Positions 35,422 through 44,380 of a DNA stretch of 64,000 nt are shown one piece after another. The position numbers were made by a program, and so were the translations under genes. This stretch comes from Nocardia bovistercoris (GTDB lineage: Bacteria > Actinomycetota > Actinomycetes > Mycobacteriales > Mycobacteriaceae). Position 1 is the stretch's first letter, and the number at the start of each line of letters is the position of its first letter. Location of the stretch: assembly GCF_015674855.1 (NCBI RefSeq), contig NZ_JADMLG010000002.1, forward strand, positions 62,001 through 126,000, read 5' to 3'. Under the pieces are notes generated by a model. It made no database searches. It was not told the DNA's origin and saw nothing but the letters and a program-made list of their open reading frames with translations.

Positions 35422-36693
35422 TCATCCCGCAAGGACACGGAAAGTCGTGGTCGCCTCCACCGATCCACGCGGGGCGGGGAAGGAGACTTTGAATTTGAAG
35501 TCGCCGTTGGGGGCGAGCCCCTCTGGCACCAGCACCCGCAGTTCGTTGTAGGTCGCGCTCTGCACGGGGGCGACCTTGTCGCCGAGTGTGACCGCTGCCG
35601 TGCCCGGCGTGAAGTTGAACCCGCGCAACAGCACCGGAGTCTGCGCCGACCCTTGCTTGGGTTCGAACTGCTGGGCCGCATCGGCGACGAACACCGGAAT
35701 CGGCTGCACCAGATACACTTTGTCGCTGATCGCTGATCCGATCTCATTACGCACGGTGATCCTGACATTGCGACTGACACCCTCCCTGGTGACACCGCCC
35801 GGCACCAGCGCGACGATCGTGTCGTCGGTCAACGGTGGCTTCAGTTGCGCGGCAACGTCTGCGAACAGCACTTCGATGGCGCCCTTGTCGAAATTTCTGC
35901 CCCTGAGGATGACCTCCTGCCCGACCCGGCCGAATTTCGGCTTCACCTGTCCGATGTTCACATCCTGGGTGAACGATGGCGCGAACAGCGCGTTTTCGAG
36001 TCTGCTGAGCCGGCTCTCTAGCGAGGCGACGGTGAGCCGTCGACGTCGCAGATCGGTGATGCGCTGGTCGAGACGGTCCTCGAACAACAGTCCTTCGGTG
36101 ATCGTGGCTTCATCGCGACGGCGCAACAACTGTGCTAGCGGATAATGCACGTGCCCGTCCGCCGGGGGCGGGACCGGGTGGATATCGACATCTTCGGCGA
36201 CCCGAACGATCCAGGCCGGTTTGATCCGCACCGAGGTCTGCATTCCGACATCGCGACCGTTGTCGAGATCCGGCGTGCCGTCTACCTCGACGAGGAAGAT
36301 ATCGAGGTAGACGATGTCGCGTCGAGGATCCGACTGTGGCGCGACCGGCACCGTCAGCGCACTCGGACTGCCACCGGGTTGACTGCTGTAATCGGTGGCG
36401 GCGTCGATGGTGACCTCGATACCGCCGACCAGGCATTGCCCCGGCCCGGTGATCATGACGTTGTTGGCGGGCGTCGGCATGGCCCGGATGGCGAACGCGT
36501 CCTCGCCGCCGGTCGGGACGCCGTCGCCGATATAGCGGGCGAACAGCGATCGCACACCGGCGGCGAGCAGGTCGTGCATCAGATTAAGGTCGCGGTCGAG
36601 GATCGGCACGCCCTGTTCGATATGAATCCCGCTGTATCCCTTGACAAGGCTCTCACGCAGCACCGTGGCAGGTTGTCGAGAGAAGTCGCTCAT
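35422..36693 (-). CDS. eCIS fibre/baseplate protein with IPT/TIG domains
   Basis: 423 residues. N-terminal part (KGYSGIHIEQGVPILDRDLN, then a beta-rich half) is a domain recurrent in actinobacterial and cyanobacterial phage-tail-like loci. A short coiled coil (LTVASLESRLSRLENAL, about 220-240) and two IPT/TIG-like Ig domains follow (KFGRVGQEVILRGRNFDKG and QGSAQTPVLLRGFNFTPG). The coiled coil and Ig repeats suggest a trimeric fibre or baseplate spoke. Located 22 bp after the tail protein I gene. Confidence 0.75.
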   Translation of the reverse strand: MSDFSRQPATVLRESLVKGYSGIHIEQGVPILDRDLNLMHDLLAAGVRSLFARYIGDGVPTGGEDAFAIRAMPTPANNVMITGPGQCLVGGIEVTIDAATDYSSQPGGSPSALTVPVAPQSDPRRDIVYLDIFLVEVDGTPDLDNGRDVGMQTSVRIKPAWIVRVAEDVDIHPVPPPADGHVHYPLAQLLRRRDEATITEGLLFEDRLDQRITDLRRRRLTVASLESRLSRLENALFAPSFTQDVNIGQVKPKFGRVGQEVILRGRNFDKGAIEVLFADVAAQLKPPLTDDTIVALVPGGVTREGVSRNVRITVRNEIGSAISDKVYLVQPIPVFVADAAQQFEPKQGSAQTPVLLRGFNFTPGTAAVTLGDKVAPVQSATYNELRVLVPEGLAPNGDFKFKVSFPAPRGSVEATTTFRVLAG

Positions 36694-36715
36694 GTCGGGC
36701 CTCCAGTAAAGCGGG

Positions 36716-38767
36716 TCAGTGCTGGATGAGAATCGCCCGCGCGTTGACGGGCAGGAATTCGGCCGCCACCGATGCCAGTCGCGCGGTGGCCGCCGCGAGC
36801 TGTTCGGGAGGCAACCCGGGCTGTGGTGGGATCAGGAACAACCCGACCGCGTCACGCGCGAACCGGCCGTCCCCGGCGACGCCCCCGCCTGCGGCGGTGT
36901 ACGTGTAGGTCTGGGTGTCATCGAAAGTCCCGTACGACACCGGTCTCGTGCCGTGAAACGTCGTGGTTCCGGCTGCGGTGCTGTCGGTCCCCGCCGCCGA
37001 GACGCCGTCCGGGGCGAGACGGTCACCCGCGCGATACGTCAGCACCGTGCCGGTCGAGGTACCGAACGCCAGCGACGCCCGCCTACCTGCCGCGCCCGTC
37101 GCGACCGGGCGCGGATCGGCCCAGGTGTTCGTGGCCGGGTCGAGCAGTTCGGTCCGATGTATCGACCAGGCCGCTCGGCCCACCTCACCGGTGACCGTGG
37201 GACGGGTACTGCTGAAGAACAATTCGATGCGATCGCCGCGCAGCAGCGGAGCGGGCTCGCGATCATGGACTGTGGCAGCCGGTTTCGGCAGCAACCGCGG
37301 CGGCGACCAGTCACTCGTCTCGTTGGGATCCAGGGCGTTCTTCACCCGGTAGGTCACGGACCACCGCTTTTCCCCCGCCAGGCCACCGGGCACCTGGCGG
37401 GCGCCGAACAACCACAGGCGCCGATCGGCGCCCGACGGCCGGACGAGCACGGACATATCGGCCGCGATGCGCTCATCCGCATTCTGTGGCAACGTTTTCG
37501 GTGCCGTGAGCTGCCAGCGTGTACCGTCGTGGCGGTTGTATCGGATCTCCCAGTGATCGCCGGACAGCTCCTGCCAGAACAGCCACAGCCCGCCCGCGCC
37601 ATCGGCGGCCACCGCCGGACGGCGCCGTTCGGTATCTCCCGCACCGGCGAATTCGCCGCCGGGGCCGCCCGAGACGACGATTTCGGACCAGTCGCTGTCG
37701 GTGTCGGCGCGGTTGCGCAGGGCGATCCGCCGTCGCGCCGCCCGCTCGTCGGGGTCGTAGCTCTCCCAGCACAGCCACGTCCGATTGCCGACGCGCGCGG
37801 CCGCGGGATATCTTGCGTCGCCGCGGGTCTCGACCACCGGCACGCTCGCGCTCCAGACACCGTCACCGTCCAATCGTTTCGCCCAGATGCCCCAACCATG
37901 GACCCGGTGGGTATGGAAGAACAGCATGTCGTCGGCGGCGGCGCGGATATGCGCGGGTCGACCGTCGAAGGCCACACTCGGCGAGACGAGTACCGGCGTG
38001 CTCCAATCGGAGCCGGGATCCCGGCGGAAAACCGACCAGATCATCAGCTGTTCCGGTTGATTCGCCCGGGCGATATTGTGGACGAATTCCTTCGCACGGA
38101 CCTGCATCCCGGTGACCCGGCGCGCGGTCGCGTCGATGGCGTCGAACGTTCCGATCCGCTGGTAGATCGCGGGCGCGAACCGGATCTCACGACGTTGATC
38201 GCGCACCGCAAGCCGATGATCGGTGCGCCAGCCGATCCATTGCGCGAGTATCGGCAGCAACCGTCCGTCCACGCGGTCCAGGTCGTGCAGATCGAGGGCG
38301 GCGCGGGCCAGGCTGTAGAGCTGATCGAGTTGTCCCCCGGTGAGTTCGAGGTATCGCCGCAACACACCCTTGCCCTGATGGTCCGGACCGTCATCGATGT
38401 CCCCGCTGGGCGCGTCGTAGCGCCGGTAGATCGCAGGCAGCATCGAATACAACAGCTTGCCCATGTCGTAGTTCGAGGTCGCCATGGCACTGACCATGTT
38501 GCGCGGGTCGGTATCCCAGGCCTGATCGTTGTCCGCACGTGTGAAAAACGTGTAGTAGTAGACCGTTTCGCCGTGCAGTCGGTCGTCGGTGGCTGCACCG
38601 TCTCGGATGTCGGTGACCTCGATGCCGTCGCCGATCCCGGCGGGGTGGGTGCCTGCACCGCGCCTGATCATGATCTGCGGGCCTGCCGGACCGAACACGC
38701 GCCAGGTCAGCTCGATTCGGTTGCCGTCCGGATGGGCGAATGCGGTGATGTCGGACACCTGCGTCAC
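36716..38767 (-). CDS. Tail protein I (Pvc12/gp7-like) fused to a beta-propeller-like domain
   Basis: 683 residues. Residues 1-90 are an FN3-like Ig domain (RIELTWRVFGPAGPQIMIRR). Residues 95-230 are the P2 gpI-like baseplate wedge (LLYSMLPAIYRRYDAPSG, LARAALDLHDLD, GWRTDHR). Residues about 240-560 are Trp-rich beta repeats with Asp-box-like phrases (WGIWAKRLDGDGVW, RTWLCWESYD, WLFWQELSGD), likely a propeller. The C-terminus returns to a tail-protein-like helix. ATG overlaps the preceding stop. The fused propeller is unusual. Confidence 0.8.
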   Translation of the reverse strand: MTQVSDITAFAHPDGNRIELTWRVFGPAGPQIMIRRGAGTHPAGIGDGIEVTDIRDGAATDDRLHGETVYYYTFFTRADNDQAWDTDPRNMVSAMATSNYDMGKLLYSMLPAIYRRYDAPSGDIDDGPDHQGKGVLRRYLELTGGQLDQLYSLARAALDLHDLDRVDGRLLPILAQWIGWRTDHRLAVRDQRREIRFAPAIYQRIGTFDAIDATARRVTGMQVRAKEFVHNIARANQPEQLMIWSVFRRDPGSDWSTPVLVSPSVAFDGRPAHIRAAADDMLFFHTHRVHGWGIWAKRLDGDGVWSASVPVVETRGDARYPAAARVGNRTWLCWESYDPDERAARRRIALRNRADTDSDWSEIVVSGGPGGEFAGAGDTERRRPAVAADGAGGLWLFWQELSGDHWEIRYNRHDGTRWQLTAPKTLPQNADERIAADMSVLVRPSGADRRLWLFGARQVPGGLAGEKRWSVTYRVKNALDPNETSDWSPPRLLPKPAATVHDREPAPLLRGDRIELFFSSTRPTVTGEVGRAAWSIHRTELLDPATNTWADPRPVATGAAGRRASLAFGTSTGTVLTYRAGDRLAPDGVSAAGTDSTAAGTTTFHGTRPVSYGTFDDTQTYTYTAAGGGVAGDGRFARDAVGLFLIPPQPGLPPEQLAAATARLASVAAEFLPVNARAILIQH

Positions 38768-40359
38768 GGTTCGTTCCTCTCCTGTTCGGCGGGCACGATC
38801 TTGATTCCCGACGCGTATTCGTCCGTCCGGGGCGCGATGGGTATCTGACTGCGGCTCAGCTTGATCCGACCCGAGGGTTCCACCGGATGCTCCGGATCCG
38901 ACGCGGTGTTCGGCGCGAGCGCCTCGAACCGGGTGATATTGGTGAACCGCACACCGGCGGTGCTCTGGATCGCGTCATAGAACCTGCTGAGGTACACCGT
39001 CTCCCCGAAGCCGACGGCGTCGAACGCCAGCAGTCGGCCGGTCGCGCGCCGAACGGCGGCGACGACATCGGCGGTGCGAAAGTAGGGTTCGAACCCGACC
39101 TCGGCGGTGACGAAGATCTCGACGTACTCGACGTCCCGCACCTCGATGATCTGAGTCAGCATCCGCTTGTCCTCGAGGAACCGCTTGATGCCGAGTTCGA
39201 GTGTGTCGCTCACTTTTCCGCCACCGGACGGCGCCACGAACAACAACACCCGATTCCAACCGCCTGCGGCCGCACGGACCTTGCCGACGCCGTCGTAGCT
39301 GCGCACGAGTGCCTCGTAGTCGGCGGTGGTCACCGCGCGCTGGCTGGATCGGAACACCGCGGGCGCGTGTTCGACGGCGGCGTCGATACTTTCGCGTTCG
39401 GCGCCGCCGGTCGCGGGGATCCGGTTGACGACCCGCGCACCGAGCGCGGCCAGTCCGGGGACATCCACGACAGCGCAGATCGCGCCCACCCCGACATTGC
39501 CCTCCGGCCCGCCGCCGACCCGGTATGTGGCGGTGATCAGGGCGCCCAGGTCCGGTCGAGCGCCGAAGGTCCCGTCGCCGAAGACAATGGTCGCCTGGTC
39601 GTTCTCGTCGATGTCGACCGTGAATTCGAAGCGGTCGGCCCGGCTGAAGGCGAGGGTGTCGCAGTAGGACCACCGCCGCGGCTGTCCACCGGCGGGGGTG
39701 GAGGTCTGCAGGATGATGTCTGGCCCGCTGTGCGCCTGTGGTCCGGACGGGCGCAGGATGAGGCCGCGATGGATCAGCGGATACCGCTGGCCCGGTGTGC
39801 CGTCGGCCGTCCCGATGACCTCCGCCGCGATCAGCCTGCCTTCCTCGACCGGGATTTCGGCGGATTTGGGGCCGTCCGGGAATCGTTCGTCGACCGGGGT
39901 GAAGGTGACAGCGAGGTCGTCGGCGCGGGCGTATTCGAACCGGACGCTCGCGGCGTCCGACCGGCTCTTGGTGGCGAAGGCCGCCCCTCGTCTGATCACC
40001 AGCGGCGGCGCGGGGACCGGCGCGCCGCCCGGAATCGTGACGGTGAGGACCGTAGCCGCCGGTGCGGCGGTACGCATGCGGTACCCGATCAGCCGCAGGT
40101 GTTCGATCACGCTGCGCCGGGTCACCGCGGTGGCGAGGAATGCTTCGTTGGCGACGCGATCCTGGTAGTAGCTCAGCACGTCGGCCATTTGCGCGAACAG
40201 CTCCAGCAGCACATTGCCGAAATCGGCCTCGCTCGCGTGACCGGTCCACTCGGGGAGTTTGCGGGGGATCTGTTCCCGCAGCGCCCGCAGGATCGCCGAG
40301 TAATCCCGACCGGTGTAGTCGATCACCGGTTTTCCGTCGGAGGCAACGATATCAGCCAT
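38764..40359 (-). CDS. Baseplate J-like protein (Pvc11/gp6-like)
   Basis: 531 residues. IDYTGRDYSAILRALREQIP at the start and the following GNVLLELFAQMADVLSYYQDR are typical of the baseplate wedge J protein of contractile systems. The C-terminal half (VTTADYEALVRSYDGVGKVRA) also matches. ATG at 40359 is preceded by the GGAGCG region; the longer frame to 40479 is not needed. It forms the inner baseplate wedge with gp25- and gpI-like proteins from the adjacent genes. Confidence 0.9.
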   Translation of the reverse strand: MADIVASDGKPVIDYTGRDYSAILRALREQIPRKLPEWTGHASEADFGNVLLELFAQMADVLSYYQDRVANEAFLATAVTRRSVIEHLRLIGYRMRTAAPAATVLTVTIPGGAPVPAPPLVIRRGAAFATKSRSDAASVRFEYARADDLAVTFTPVDERFPDGPKSAEIPVEEGRLIAAEVIGTADGTPGQRYPLIHRGLILRPSGPQAHSGPDIILQTSTPAGGQPRRWSYCDTLAFSRADRFEFTVDIDENDQATIVFGDGTFGARPDLGALITATYRVGGGPEGNVGVGAICAVVDVPGLAALGARVVNRIPATGGAERESIDAAVEHAPAVFRSSQRAVTTADYEALVRSYDGVGKVRAAAGGWNRVLLFVAPSGGGKVSDTLELGIKRFLEDKRMLTQIIEVRDVEYVEIFVTAEVGFEPYFRTADVVAAVRRATGRLLAFDAVGFGETVYLSRFYDAIQSTAGVRFTNITRFEALAPNTASDPEHPVEPSGRIKLSRSQIPIAPRTDEYASGIKIVPAEQERNEP

Positions 40360-40369
40360 TTCGCGCTCC

Positions 40370-40732
40370 TCAGCTGTATTGGATTCGCAAGGCGCGGCGG
40401 GCCCGGTCGCGGCGGCGGAAGTAGACCAGCTCGACGGTGAGCGTTTCCTCGACCGCGCGGACGCCGACATCGATGACAACGAGTTCCTCCCCCAGCCACC
40501 GGCTCAGCGCCTGACCCGCGGTGAATTCAACGGCTGCGGCGAGGATCTCGTTGTTCGGATCGAACACCAGATTCCCCAGGCCGCAGCCGAAAGCGGGCTG
40601 GTTGACCCGTTCACCCGGCGCGGTGAACAGCACCTGGACGATCTTGCCGCGCAGTTCGGCATCCTCGTCGTCGTCCGGGCGGATCGTGCCGGTCGCATCA
40701 ACCCGGAACGGAAAGACGAAACCTGTTGTCAT
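40370..40732 (-). CDS. gp25-like baseplate wedge protein (Pvc9-like)
   Basis: 120 residues. The sequence FPFRVDATGTI, then LRGKIVQVLFTAPGERVNQPAFGCGL, is the classic gp25/Afp9 signature. It connects the sheath to the baseplate. ATG at 40732. Sits 10 bp upstream of the baseplate J gene. Confidence 0.92.
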   Translation of the reverse strand: MTTGFVFPFRVDATGTIRPDDDEDAELRGKIVQVLFTAPGERVNQPAFGCGLGNLVFDPNNEILAAAVEFTAGQALSRWLGEELVVIDVGVRAVEETLTVELVYFRRRDRARRALRIQYS

Positions 40733-40752
40733 GCTAACGCTCCCGTCGCCTA

Positions 40753-41139
40753 CTACTTCACATGGCCCAGCACGGCGCCGCTCTGGGCGAAGGTGACCGA
40801 CTGCTGAGTCGCGCTGAGATTCACCGGATGGGTGTGCGGCCCCGGAGGCGCGGCACCGGTCGCCCCCGCGACCGTGGCGGACACATTGCCGGTGGTCTGG
40901 ATTCCGCTGATCTCCATGTTCGCGGTCAGATGGGTGATCACACCGTTGGCGATGGCGAACGCGAGTCTGCGCCAATTGCCGCGGGCACCGTCGAGTGCCT
41001 CCTGCGCCACCTGTTTGGACGCGCCGCTCGCCGCATCGACCGCCTGCTGCAGCGGTGGCGACAACAATGCGTCCAGCTGGACGAAGATCTCCTTGCTCAG
41101 CCCGCTGTTCGCCTCGGCGGTCCCGATGGTCATGGCCAT
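40753..41139 (-). CDS. Small eCIS protein with His-rich C-terminal tip (PAAR-position)
   Basis: 128 residues, encoded at the position where PAAR-like tip proteins are found, after the spike gene. N-terminus is helical (GLSKEIFVQLDALLSPPLQQAVDAA); the C-terminus has PPGPHTHPVNL, an HxH pair that could hold a metal ion as in the tips of phage spikes. No classical PAAR repeats are visible. Role as a spike tip is inference. Confidence 0.6.
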   Translation of the reverse strand: MAMTIGTAEANSGLSKEIFVQLDALLSPPLQQAVDAASGASKQVAQEALDGARGNWRRLAFAIANGVITHLTANMEISGIQTTGNVSATVAGATGAAPPGPHTHPVNLSATQQSVTFAQSGAVLGHVK

Positions 41140-41148
41140 GATTCGCCC

Positions 41149-41934
41149 CTATCCGACTGTGTGCTTCGTGGACAACGGCACGTCGAGCGTCATCGGTTTG
41201 ACCGGTGGCGAGGTAGGCGCGCCCATATTGCCGATATGGGTGTGGGTCATGAGGGCGGCCATGAAAGTGGCGACATTGGCCTTGAACACGTCACCGTGCA
41301 CCAGGTGCTGCACCGCACCGCCGAGATGAATACCCGACGCGTCGATCTGCAGCGAGTCTCCGCCCTTGTACTGCACGGTGATTCCGCTCGCGTCGATCGA
41401 GATCGAATGACCGGCGCCGCCGACGGTCACGACCACTCCCGAACCGTCGAGGGTGATCCGGTGGCCGTGCGCACCGTCCTGCACGTACACCGCTTCCCGG
41501 CCGGGCGCGTCCTCGAACTGCAACGTGTGGCCCGCGGCGGTCTTGATCGTCTTGCGGCTGGCGGGATCGGATCCGATCGCGGTGGTGGATCCGTCGGCGT
41601 CGTTCGGCTTCGGCGCCTCGCTGCTCCCGTCGGGGCGACTCACATACGCCCCGGTCCAGATCGGAAATTCCCGGTCACCGCCTTCGAATTCGACCCAGGC
41701 TCCAGCGCCGACGGCCGGGATGAACAGGCAGCCTTGCTGATCCAATCCTCCGTAAGGGATGCAGGCGCTCGCCCACCCGGTCACCACGTCGGGGCCGAGG
41801 GCATTCGGCACCCGTAGGCGCAGGCGCCCGAGGTGGTGCGGATCGGCGTTGTCGACCACGATGCCTCGATACTTGCCGAAGTAGCGGTGATGCAGTTGCT
41901 CGGTCAGATCGCCGAGCGCGCGTTCGAGATCCAT
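41149..41934 (-). CDS. Spike protein, gp5/VgrG OB-fold and beta-helix
   Basis: 261 residues. The OB-fold part (YRGIVVDNADPHHLGRLRLRVPNALG, GAGAWVEFEGGDREFPIWTGAY) is that of gp5/VgrG spike proteins. A short repetitive beta segment (HGHRITLDGSGVVVTVGGAGHSISIDASGITVQ) builds the needle. The C-terminus has MTHTHIGNMG, an HxH pair. ATG at 41934 was chosen; the frame upstream to 42177 overlaps the hub gene antisense-like and is not coding. Confidence 0.88.
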   Translation of the reverse strand: MDLERALGDLTEQLHHRYFGKYRGIVVDNADPHHLGRLRLRVPNALGPDVVTGWASACIPYGGLDQQGCLFIPAVGAGAWVEFEGGDREFPIWTGAYVSRPDGSSEAPKPNDADGSTTAIGSDPASRKTIKTAAGHTLQFEDAPGREAVYVQDGAHGHRITLDGSGVVVTVGGAGHSISIDASGITVQYKGGDSLQIDASGIHLGGAVQHLVHGDVFKANVATFMAALMTHTHIGNMGAPTSPPVKPMTLDVPLSTKHTVG

Positions 41935-41947
41935 ACTGTCGCTCCTG

Positions 41948-43069
41948 TCAGATCGGCAGATCCGGTAGACCGGTTCCCCCGTCGACGAACTTCTCGGAGC
42001 CGTTGGGCTGCAGAGCATTCCGTCTGACGGTGAAAATCTGGGTGTATCCGTCGGGCACGAACGAGTGGATGACGCGCGTGACGTGGTATATCCCGCTGTA
42101 GGTCGCGCCGATGCCTTTGATGGTGACCGTGCGATGCGGCAGCAGAATCGTGCCGTAGTAGTTCGCCGCCACCTCACCTTCCCCGGTGACGAACCATTCG
42201 CCGCGCTCGTACAGCGCCTGACACAGTGCTTCGGCCTCCGCGTGCCCGGTTGTCACGCACTGGCCGACCTGAACGTGTGCCCCCTCGACGCCGGGAGGAA
42301 GGTAGCTCGCGGCGGTTCTGGCGCCCAACGATTTCAAGGTCGATTTCTCGATGGTCACCTCGACCGATTCCTTCGTCACCGGATCGATCTGGGCCAGCCC
42401 GACCGTGGCGGGCCCGACTGCCTCGACCTCGATCGCGAACTGGGTGACGTTCGTTTGTTCACCGCACATCACCCGCAGCAACGGCTGCGGTGAACGGGCC
42501 AGCTCCGGCGGGCCGAAATATCCCAGCTTGCCCGAGACGTAGCACTCGAATCCGTTACGTCGCGCGAGCCGCCTGAGGAAGCGAATGTCGGTCTCTCCCT
42601 GAATGATCGTCGAGACCAGATCGTCGTGGACGACCCCGGTGCGGATCACGTTCGAACTCAGACCGTAGGAGGAGAAGATCTCGGTCGCGATATCACTGTC
42701 ACGGCGATTGGGCCAGTCCTTGCACACCTCGCGCCGGTCCATCAGCACGGTCACGTCCATCGCCCAGATCTCCAGCAGGCACTGATCGCGCGTACCCGGA
42801 AAATCCGGCCGTAGATGGGTGACATAACCATGTAGCAACGTCTCGATCGCGTCACCGAGCCCGACCGTGATCTCGACCGTCTGCCACAACCGGAATCGGT
42901 CGTCGTCGAGGTAGGGCCAGGTGCCGTCATCGCGCTGCACCACGGCCAGGCTGATACGTGCCAGCCCGGCGAGTTCGTCGTCGAGTTCGACCTCCAGCGA
43001 AACGAGGTCATCGTAGAGTGCGGGCAGCTCCGTGCCGCCGAACTCGATACGCACTTTCTCCTGCTTCAT
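41948..43069 (-). CDS. Baseplate hub, VgrG N-terminal/phage late control D-like
   Basis: 373 residues. Matches the gpD/gp27 hub family: LVSLEVELDDELAGLARISL near the start, then IIQGETDIRFLRRLARRNGFECYV, the most conserved phrase of the family. Together with the following spike protein it corresponds to a split Pvc8/VgrG. ATG at 43069, 13 bp after the LysM gene. Confidence 0.88.
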   Translation of the reverse strand: MKQEKVRIEFGGTELPALYDDLVSLEVELDDELAGLARISLAVVQRDDGTWPYLDDDRFRLWQTVEITVGLGDAIETLLHGYVTHLRPDFPGTRDQCLLEIWAMDVTVLMDRREVCKDWPNRRDSDIATEIFSSYGLSSNVIRTGVVHDDLVSTIIQGETDIRFLRRLARRNGFECYVSGKLGYFGPPELARSPQPLLRVMCGEQTNVTQFAIEVEAVGPATVGLAQIDPVTKESVEVTIEKSTLKSLGARTAASYLPPGVEGAHVQVGQCVTTGHAEAEALCQALYERGEWFVTGEGEVAANYYGTILLPHRTVTIKGIGATYSGIYHVTRVIHSFVPDGYTQIFTVRRNALQPNGSEKFVDGGTGLPDLPI

Positions 43070-43082
43070 GATCGCGGACTCC

Positions 43083-43652
43083 CTACACCGCGCTCGGTGG
43101 CGGTATGACGATCTCGCGGCCCAACCGGCCGGTCTCCACCGGAGTCCCACCGGACAGGCCCGCGTCCCGGATCGCGGCCAGGAGCACGCCGATGGTGACC
43201 AGAGTCCGGTTGCATCGGACCACCAGTGCCCGCTCGAAGACCTCGCGCGCGAATCCCGCAGCGGCCGCGACATATTCGATGTCCTCCGCCACAGCCACAT
43301 CCTCCACGCCCACAATGGCGGTCAGCGCGCCTACCACGGCGCGCCAGTCCGGTGCGGGCCCGATGTCCAGGCCCAGCAACGGGATTCGGACCGTGAACAC
43401 CGGCTCCTGCCCGAGCAACTCCAACGGCGAGAGGAACGCGGCATTCGCATCGCAGATGCGCCACCACGCGGTCGATTCCTCGTAGTAGCGGTAGGCGAGC
43501 TGATCGAGCCGCTCTCCCTCGGCCACCACATGCCGGAAGGTTCCCGTCGTCGCGGGGCGCCTGCGCAGCGGCGTGGTCGCGGGTGCCCGGCCGTGCACAT
43601 CCGGTGGGAGGGTGACGGTCGGGTCCCGATAGCGGGAGTGTCGTACGGCCAT
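43083..43652 (-). CDS. LysM-like baseplate protein
   Basis: About 189 residues. The LysM-like unit is at about residues 40-90 (FRHVVAEGERLDQLAYRYYEESTAWWRICDAN is split by my reading into strand-helix-helix). In contractile systems such a protein (gp53-like) clamps the baseplate. The rest is helical and lacks a known domain. Start ATG 43652; a GTG at 43661 overlaps the preceding stop codon. Confidence 0.8.
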   Translation of the reverse strand: MAVRHSRYRDPTVTLPPDVHGRAPATTPLRRRPATTGTFRHVVAEGERLDQLAYRYYEESTAWWRICDANAAFLSPLELLGQEPVFTVRIPLLGLDIGPAPDWRAVVGALTAIVGVEDVAVAEDIEYVAAAAGFAREVFERALVVRCNRTLVTIGVLLAAIRDAGLSGGTPVETGRLGREIVIPPPSAV

Positions 43653-43657
43653 GGCGT

Positions 43658-44380
43658 TCACCCCGGAATCACTACATTGGCGACATCGCCGATATTGGCG
43701 AGGTTGAGCAGCGACATCGCCTCGGTCATCGTGTGCGAGTAGACGAACGGCGGATTCTTGCCCTCGATGACAGTGAGCTGCACCGCCACCGTCGCTCGGA
43801 TCGGATTCAGGTCGGCGCTGAACTCGGTCTCGGTGATATTGAGGCTGTTGATGTTCACCGGCAGCACGCGCTTGCGCCCGAAGATGAACAGGATCAGCGG
43901 CGGATTGGACCGGCGCGGGTGCAGGAAATCCTTCGGCTTGCCCAGCAGTGCCGAGACCGCGGCGCCGAGCACGCCTTCACCTTTCGGATACACCATCAGC
44001 TCCAAAGTCGACAGCTGCGGGGAGATGCCGAATTGGGTGGTGAGGTCGTCTTTGCCGTCGAGTTTGTCGGTCGCGTCCAAACGAATGTCGAAACCGATGG
44101 TCGGTTCGTTGACGGTCACGATCTGATGGCGGCGCAGCTCGTCGAGGTCGTCGAAATCGGTCCGGTCGTGGAACTCGCGCATCGACTTCGGTTCGGGCGT
44201 CTGCGGATTCGGACGGGCCCGGGTCGCCCGCGGCGTCGGCATGGCAGGGGGCGCGAAGGTCAGCGAACGGTTGCGGGTGAGCTGCAGCGGGTTGTACTGG
44301 AAAACCACGATCAGTGGCGGCAGGCTCAGCCCGAACTCCACGAACGCACCCCGCAGGATCTTGGGCTTGATCGCGTTCAT
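43658..44380 (-). CDS. CIS_tube-family protein (Pvc7/Afp7-like)
   Basis: 240 residues. The start LPPLIVVFQYNPLQLTRNRS is the signature of the CIS_tube family, found in nearly all eCIS loci before the LysM gene. It joins the tube end to the baseplate hub. ATG overlaps the AAA+ ATPase stop codon. A Pro-rich loop (residues 43-65) is inserted after the first strand. Confidence 0.88.
   Translation of the reverse strand: MNAIKPKILRGAFVEFGLSLPPLIVVFQYNPLQLTRNRSLTFAPPAMPTPRATRARPNPQTPEPKSMREFHDRTDFDDLDELRRHQIVTVNEPTIGFDIRLDATDKLDGKDDLTTQFGISPQLSTLELMVYPKGEGVLGAAVSALLGKPKDFLHPRRSNPPLILFIFGRKRVLPVNINSLNITETEFSADLNPIRATVAVQLTVIEGKNPPFVYSHTMTEAMSLLNLANIGDVANVVIPG

Noticed and set aside
36719..38848. A 709-codon plus-strand frame opposite tail protein I
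   Set aside because: High-GC shadow frame; Arg/Gly/Pro-rich with no domain.
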